The notes under the pieces are model-generated. The model saw nothing but the letters and a program-made list of their open reading frames with translations. It was not told where the DNA came from and made no database searches. From Leisingera sp. ANG-M7 (GTDB taxonomy: Bacteria > Pseudomonadota > Alphaproteobacteria > Rhodobacterales > Rhodobacteraceae), in the NCBI RefSeq assembly GCF_000813965.1, contig NZ_JWLI01000001.1, positions 62,001 to 126,000 of the forward strand: a stretch of DNA of 64,000 nucleotides, in the 5' to 3' direction. Positions 59,748 through 64,000 of the stretch are shown here, piece by piece. The translations under genes were made by a program, and so were the position numbers. Numbering within the stretch: position 1 is the first letter of the stretch; each line of letters begins with the position of its first letter.

Positions 59748-60728
59748 TCAGATACCAAACTGCCAAGGCGCCGCCTGATAGGCAAAGGCATCGCCCTGCC
59801 GCAGCACCCGGCCCAGCGCCGGGAAGTCGAGATGGGCGCCGGTGACCAGCAGATTGTCTGCCGCCGCCCGGTCCATCATCTTGCGCCGGGTCTGTGCGGT
59901 CAGGCCAGGATCGGTGTCAAAGGCGATGGTCCAGTCCGGCAGCGCAAACTGGAGCGCGGCGCTGTGGATCAGGTCGCCCCAGAACAACAGCCCTTCGCCG
60001 CCCGTGTCCAGCATGAACCCGGTGTGGCCCGGCGTATGGCCCGGCAGCTCCAGCGCGGTGAAACCGGGCGCGGCCTCACCCTCCCCCTGCAGGAGGTGCA
60101 GGCGGTCGGCATATGGCGCAACCGAGCGGCGGGCCATGTCGAAGAAACCACGGTTGCTTTCCGGCACACCTGCCATGATGGCATCGTCATGCCAGAAGTC
60201 CCACTCACGCTGCGCAACCACCAGCTCCGCATTGGCAAAGGCCGCGGCACCGTCCGGCGAGATCAGCCCGCCGGAATGATCCGGGTGGATATGGGTCAAC
60301 AAAATCGTATCAATACTCTCCGGCGCAACGCCCGCTGCTGCCAGCCCGGCGCCCAGCGCCCCCAGGCCCGGCCCCATTAACTCTGCGGTACCGGTGTCAA
60401 TCAGCAGCCTCTTCCCCCCGCGCTCAACCAGGTAGCCGTTGACCGGGATCTGCAGCGCATCGCCCTGCAGCCGGTGCAGACCTTGCGCCAGAACAGTGTT
60501 CGCCTTGGCAGCATCGTAGTCATTGATCAACTGGGTCCCCAGCGGCAGGTGGCCATCCAGCAGCACGGTGATCCTGGCATCCCCAAGCGTGAAGGTGTGA
60601 ATGACCGGCGAAGCCGGCGCTGCCCCCTCCGCCGCCCTAGCCCAATTACTGCCAGCAAATCCGGTTGCCAGTACCACCGCCGGCGCCGCCGCCAGCCCGC
60701 TCAGAAGCGCCCTGCGATTGATTGTCAT
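59748..60728 (-). CDS. Exported metallo-beta-lactamase-fold hydrolase
   Basis: 326 residues with the metal motif HIHPDHSGG (HxHxDH) and further ligands in GHTPGHTG and TGAHLDFPA. The N-terminus MTINRRALLSGLAAAPAVVL has a twin-arginine (RR) motif before a hydrophobic segment, suggesting Tat export to the periplasm. Start at 60728; the frame to 60812 adds unsupported residues. Likely a lactone- or ester-type hydrolase; substrate unknown. Divergent from a LysR regulator that probably controls it. Confidence 0.88.
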   Translation of the reverse strand: MTINRRALLSGLAAAPAVVLATGFAGSNWARAAEGAAPASPVIHTFTLGDARITVLLDGHLPLGTQLINDYDAAKANTVLAQGLHRLQGDALQIPVNGYLVERGGKRLLIDTGTAELMGPGLGALGAGLAAAGVAPESIDTILLTHIHPDHSGGLISPDGAAAFANAELVVAQREWDFWHDDAIMAGVPESNRGFFDMARRSVAPYADRLHLLQGEGEAAPGFTALELPGHTPGHTGFMLDTGGEGLLFWGDLIHSAALQFALPDWTIAFDTDPGLTAQTRRKMMDRAAADNLLVTGAHLDFPALGRVLRQGDAFAYQAAPWQFGI

Positions 60729-60847
60729 AAGAAACTCCAATATCTGTTTCAGGAAATATTCCCGTGCACCGGACTTAATCGCGCATTTCCGCAGCTTGCA
60801 GCCCGGCGGCACCGATAACGGTTATTAGCAATTCTTATAGGCGCCCC

Positions 60848-61783
60848 ATGGACAAGCTGACCTTGCTGGAGACATTCACCATCGCCCTGGACGAAGGCAG
60901 CCTGAACCGTGCCGCCCAGCGCCGCGGCATCACCCAATCGGCGGTCAGCCAGCAGATCAAGCAACTGGAGGCGCAGATCGGCCAGCAATTGCTGCATCGC
61001 ACCGCCAAGGGCATCCACGCAACCCGTGCAGGCGATCTGGTCTACAGCCACGCGCAGTCGCTGCTAAGCGGCTACAACCGAATGACCGCGGAGGTGGACG
61101 CGCTGGAGGGCAGCGTCTCCGGCACTTTCCGCATCAGCGTGAATTCTTTTCTGGGTCGCAGCGTGATCGGACCGATGTTGCTGGACCTGAACCGGGAACA
61201 CCCGGACCTGAACGTCGTGATGCGGCTGGAGGACCGGCTGGTCGACGTAGTACGCGAGGGCTATGATCTGGCGATCCGCACAGGACAGTTGGGTGATACC
61301 GATGGGTTCGGACGCAAGATCTCCACCTTGGAAACCGTATTGTTTGCCACCCCCGACTATCTCGACCGCGAAACCCGCCCTCAAACGCCGGAGGAACTGA
61401 AACGGCTCAAGTTCATCCAGCACCACGAGGACCAGACCCGCGGCTTCTTCCCGCTGAGGCGCGGCGGGCAGGAATACCCAGCACCGGTGCAGGTCGGTTT
61501 CACCGCTGATGACCCGGACCTGATCATGCGCGCCGTCAGCAGCGGCTCCGGCTATACCCGCGCACCCCGCTTCATGGTCGAGGAGCAGCTGGCCAGCGGC
61601 GAATACGAACAGGTGCTCCCTGGTTATGAGGCCCCCTTAAAGGACGTCTTTGCGGTCTACCCCTCCCGCCGCACCCCGGACCGGCGCAGGGACTTGACGA
61701 TAGAGCACACGATGGCCCGGCTGGAAGCTCTGCACAGGCCTCCACCGGCGGAAACGCAAGCTGCCACTGCAATCACCGCTTGA
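60848..61783 (+). CDS. LysR-family transcriptional regulator
   Basis: 311 residues: an N-terminal winged helix (LLETFTIALDEGSLNRAAQR, then ITQSAVSQQIKQLEAQIG) and a C-terminal periplasmic-binding-like effector domain (about 90-290). Divergent from the metallo-beta-lactamase-fold gene, the standard layout for a LysR regulator and its target. An ATAACGGTTAT palindrome (60815-60825) between them is a candidate binding site. Confidence 0.92.
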   Translation: MDKLTLLETFTIALDEGSLNRAAQRRGITQSAVSQQIKQLEAQIGQQLLHRTAKGIHATRAGDLVYSHAQSLLSGYNRMTAEVDALEGSVSGTFRISVNSFLGRSVIGPMLLDLNREHPDLNVVMRLEDRLVDVVREGYDLAIRTGQLGDTDGFGRKISTLETVLFATPDYLDRETRPQTPEELKRLKFIQHHEDQTRGFFPLRRGGQEYPAPVQVGFTADDPDLIMRAVSSGSGYTRAPRFMVEEQLASGEYEQVLPGYEAPLKDVFAVYPSRRTPDRRRDLTIEHTMARLEALHRPPPAETQAATAITA

Positions 61784-61820
61784 CCTTACCTGCCTCTTTT
61801 CCTAACCACAAATCCATGGC

Positions 61821-61896
61821 GGGCCTGTAGCTCAACGGTTAGAGCAGAGCGCTCATAACGCTTTGGTTGCAGGTTCGAATCCTGCCGGGCCTACCA
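61821..61896 (+). tRNA. tRNA with CAU anticodon (Met or lysidine-type Ile2)
   Basis: 76 bases, GGGCCTGTAGCTCAACGGTT to a CCA end at 61894-61896, with anticodon CAT in the loop CTCATAA. The A73 discriminator and the arm following the anticodon (TTTGGTTGCAGG) resemble tRNA-Ile2, but elongator Met cannot be excluded. The CCA is encoded. Two decayed phage-like fragments follow within 510 bases. Confidence 0.93.
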
Positions 61897-61973
61897 AAAT
61901 CACCGCCAATTTATTGATTTAAAAATATGGACGCCCCATGGGGCAACAAATCCGGAACCAAACAAATCAATAG

Positions 61974-62273
61974 GTTAGAAACTCGATTACGGTCACCCGC
62001 CGCCTTGGCTGGTGGCTCCTGCGGCCCGGTGACGTGGAGAATGCCTGCGTGAAGTGCATGGGCCTCAATCCAAGGGAGAAGGTGCAGCGCATCTGCCAGA
62101 TCCGCATCACCAGCACCAGCCGCGAACCCCTCAACGCCATCACAGCCGAGGACTGCGCCCGCGAAGGCTTCCCCGAATATGCGCCGGCCGATTTTGTCAA
62201 CATGCTCGCCGCCCACCGCGGCTGCCCACCGGACGAACCCGTGAACCGCATCGAATTCGAATTCCTGGACTGA
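61974..62273 (+). pseudogene. N-terminally truncated ASCH-domain-like (phage-type) gene
   Basis: From 61974 an open frame without a good start reads VTRRLGWWLLRPGDVENACV, then CMGLNPREKVQRICQIRI, REPLNAITAEDCAREGFPEY and DFVNMLAAHRGCPPDE, ending EFEFLD. The run TVTRRLGW to the FEFLD end resembles small phage-borne ASCH-domain proteins, whose first 15-25 residues are missing here. A TAG stop lies just before the frame. It begins 77 bases after the tRNA, so the gene was probably cut by an insertion or deletion event. Confidence 0.65.
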
Positions 62274-62286
62274 TTATGAGGCAAAT

Positions 62287-62406
62287 ATGTAAGCAACGAC
62301 CTTCACAGAAGCTCAAGCGCGCCGGGCCTTCAAAGGCGCGCAGGCCGCTGGCCTGCCTATCGGAGCGGTTAAAATTTCCAAAGGAGACATTTGCTCAACT
62401 CCGTAA
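62287..62406 (+). pseudogene. Small phage-like gene with a nonsense codon at position 2
   Basis: ATG is directly followed by TAA, then an open frame reads ATTFTEAQARRAFKGAQAAG, LPIGAVKISKGDICSTP. This pattern (T-F-T-x-A-Q-x-R-R-A, A-A-x-A-A-G-L-P) is that of small prophage proteins starting MSATFT. A single TCA to TAA change would explain the loss. It begins 13 bases after the ASCH-like fragment. Confidence 0.55.
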
Positions 62407-62528
62407 CTTGAGATGGCGGCAAGGCAAGGTTAGCAGGGAGCAGATCGCCACAGGCGAAGCCCTGCTTTACTCGCACCAGCCGGTTCCAAGACGTCGGCTC
62501 AGCCTTGCTGCCTCTCTGGCAATGCTTC
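62407..62528. other. Non-coding remainder between the fragments and the Rieske gene
   Basis: No coding sequence, repeat or RNA was recognised. It may be the tail of the same decayed element or the 3' end of the Rieske transcript. Confidence 0.4.
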
Positions 62529-63686
62529 TTACAGGCCACCCTTGCACAGCTGCGCCGCAAGATACTGCTGAAAATACCAGACTGTGCGTTCCTTCGGCGA
62601 CAGCCGCCCCGGCGCCGCCGCTAGCGCTTTGGCGTTCTGCGCAATGCCGCCGATGATCGGCTTGTCCTCCTCGTTGATGCGGTCGAACCCAGCCTTCAGC
62701 TCGGCGGCATAGGCGGCGCGTTCCTCCGGGTCGTCCGGCACCGCTCCAGGGTAGTAATCGGCGCCCCAGAACACCTTGACCTTATCGGTGCCATAGGGCT
62801 GCAGCGACAGCCAGAAGGTGCGCTCTGCCACCACCGACATCACATGGCAGGGAAAAATCGCGGACAGCACTGCCTTCTCACGCTCCTCATCGCTCAGCAG
62901 CGGGTTGTCCACCTGCATGTCGGACTTGCGCTCATAGGATTTCCCTGGAAGGCGGCCCTGTTCATAGAGGCTGTAGGCTGCGCCGCCGTGCATCGCATTG
63001 GCCAGCCGGGTCGGCATCGCCGGTTCGATGGTCTGGGCGTGGGCCACAAACAGGTGGTAACCCTCAGTGAAATTCTGCACCAGGATCTTCCAGTTGGTGT
63101 CCCAGATCTCTTCAGCCCGGAACAGGGTGCGGTACTTCGGCAGCTGATAATTCTCCAGCCGCTTGGACAGGCCAGCCAGCCGCGGTCCCAGAGGCGCGGC
63201 ATCGGGATCAAGCGAGACATAGACCCAGCCCTGCCAGACTTCGACCTGAAACTGCGGCAGGCAGACCTCTTTCTTGTTGAAATTGTCACGCATATGGGCC
63301 GCGCCGATCAACTGGCCGTCCAGGTTGTAAGTCCAGGCATGATAGGGGCAGCTGATCCGGCCGCGGATATTGCCGGAGCCTTCCAGCAGCGTTGCCATCC
63401 GGTGGCGGCAGACATTGGACATCGCCCGCAGCACCCCGTCCCGGTCGCGCAGCACCACCACCGGATCGCGCCCGATGGTGGTCGCGCGGTAGTCGCCGGG
63501 ATTTTCGTACTCATCTTCCCGGCCGACACAGAACCATTCGTGATTGAAGATCTCGTCCAGCTCCAGTTCCAGGAACTCCGGCGACGTATAAACCTGCGGC
63601 GGCGTCGCCTCGGCCAGCTCATCCGGCAGCGCGGCATTGCGCGCCACCGCATCCAGCAGCTCATCAACTGACATACGGGGGGTCAT
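62529..63686 (-). CDS. Rieske non-heme iron oxygenase, alpha subunit
   Basis: 385 residues from ATG 63686 (GGAGAG upstream; the frame to 63827 runs into the next gene). The Rieske site CxH...CxxH is in NVCRHRMATLLEG and RISCPYHAWTYN (about residues 85-110). The mononuclear iron site is suggested by NFTEGYHLFVAHA and a downstream acidic residue. Such proteins demethylate quaternary amines such as glycine betaine or stachydrine. It overlaps the sarcosine oxidase gamma gene (ATGA), supporting a methylated-amine pathway. Confidence 0.9.
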   Translation of the reverse strand: MTPRMSVDELLDAVARNAALPDELAEATPPQVYTSPEFLELELDEIFNHEWFCVGREDEYENPGDYRATTIGRDPVVVLRDRDGVLRAMSNVCRHRMATLLEGSGNIRGRISCPYHAWTYNLDGQLIGAAHMRDNFNKKEVCLPQFQVEVWQGWVYVSLDPDAAPLGPRLAGLSKRLENYQLPKYRTLFRAEEIWDTNWKILVQNFTEGYHLFVAHAQTIEPAMPTRLANAMHGGAAYSLYEQGRLPGKSYERKSDMQVDNPLLSDEEREKAVLSAIFPCHVMSVVAERTFWLSLQPYGTDKVKVFWGADYYPGAVPDDPEERAAYAAELKAGFDRINEEDKPIIGGIAQNAKALAAAPGRLSPKERTVWYFQQYLAAQLCKGGL

Positions 63687-64000
63687 TCCAACTCTCCTGT
63701 TGCAAGGGAAAACGCGGTTTCGCGTGTTTTCAGTCCGTATTGCAGGGCGCTGCCCTCCAGCAGCTCCCGCAGCGAGGCAGCAAAGCTGCGCGGCAGTGCC
63801 AGCATGAAGCCCGCATTTGTGCGCCACAGGGTGACGCCCACGTGGTGAAAGGCAGTGGAGGCGGCATGGCCCGCCGGGAAGGATGCCTGCCGCAGGTCCA
63901 GCGGCAGGAAATGGTTCAAGAGCGTGGCCCCCTGCGGTCCCGAGACCTGCACCAGGGTCCGGGCGCTGGATAGATCCAGAATTGCAACGGCACTGCCGCT
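63683..64000 (-). CDS. soxG: Sarcosine oxidase gamma subunit, C-terminal part (5' end outside window)
   Basis: The frame is open to the window edge; about 105 C-terminal residues are visible: VSGPQGATLLNHFLPLDLRQ, then HHVGVTLWRTNAGFMLALPR and a stop at 63683. This matches the gamma subunit of heterotetrameric sarcosine oxidase. Its ATGA overlap with the Rieske gene suggests one unit for breaking down glycine betaine to sarcosine and glycine. The other subunits would lie beyond the window. Confidence 0.82.
   Translation of the reverse strand, partial: SGSAVAILDLSSARTLVQVSGPQGATLLNHFLPLDLRQASFPAGHAASTAFHHVGVTLWRTNAGFMLALPRSFAASLRELLEGSALQYGLKTRETAFSLATGELE

Noticed and set aside
62321-62333. 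GCCGGGCCT matching the tRNA 3' end as a possible attachment-site repeat
   Set aside because: Only nine G/C-rich bases match and it lies inside the small relic; too short to claim an att site.

Overview
The window comes from a GC-rich alphaproteobacterium of the Rhodobacterales, most likely the Roseobacter group (Leisingera, Phaeobacter or Ruegeria type). The evidence is a DmdA-type DMSP demethylase paired with acuI, a permuted two-piece ssrA gene, an RNase E with a long acidic insertion, DUF1476/DUF4169 genes, a trgAB-cysK locus and several dimethylglycine/sarcosine-type oxidoreductases. It reads as ordinary chromosome with a few decayed spots. I see no complete prophage, insertion sequence or CRISPR array. 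Species cannot be fixed from the sequence alone.

Layout. 1-5.4 kb: the end of a chemotaxis receptor, then aroK-aroB (minus) diverging from a two-gene hypothetical unit and a Xer recombinase. 5.5-11.8 kb: a CorC/HlyC-type membrane protein, a BT1/MFS-like transporter, a dimethylglycine-dehydrogenase-like flavoprotein and a MocA-like nucleotidyltransferase. 11.9-15 kb: a large RTX/Hint protein with a nearly 800-base upstream gap and tRNA-Ser. 15-25 kb: eight genes running the same way (csd-like, photolyase, cfa-like, trgA, trgB, cysK, mechanosensitive channel, alaX), a stress-flavoured block. 25-31 kb: VOC protein, a frameshifted BCCT transporter, acuI, dmdA and a divergent GntR regulator with a direct-repeat candidate operator. 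30.7-35.5 kb: a decayed small gene, paired palindromes, tmRNA, a chromate-resistance pair and sspB. 35.7-41.6 kb: fumC with three small genes, another paired palindrome, P450, a membrane hydrolase, ccdA and tusA. 41.7-50.2 kb: rne, a DctBD-like two-component pair, purQ-purS-purC. 50.5-57.6 kb: an F1-ATPase inhibitor-like protein and the pieces of a corrinoid methyltransferase system (homocysteine methyltransferase, corrinoid protein, DUF1638), with acyP, a radical SAM protein, sufE and rnd. 57.8-64 kb: purM-purN, a metallo-beta-lactamase-fold protein with a divergent LysR regulator, a CAU-anticodon tRNA followed by two decayed phage-like gene remnants, and a Rieske oxygenase with sarcosine oxidase gamma subunit running off the end.

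How the genes connect. One-carbon and methylated-compound metabolism is the strongest theme: DMSP demethylation (dmdA, acuI, possibly the broken BCCT transporter), two glycine-cleavage-T-like proteins, Rieske/sarcosine oxidase, and a split corrinoid methionine synthase. Purine synthesis appears in two clusters. Quality control of stalled ribosomes is represented by ssrA and, 3 kb away, the SspB adaptor that hands tagged proteins to ClpXP. Oxyanion and light stress are represented by trgAB-cysK, a chrB-like/chrA pair and photolyase.

The least explained observations are a 75-codon gene family present once intact and once decayed, each copy followed by paired palindromes; a repeated intergenic motif TTCATCT...AAATA.TCC found four times; a DctD-like regulator without the GAFTGA loop; and truncated phage-like genes beside the CAU tRNA.
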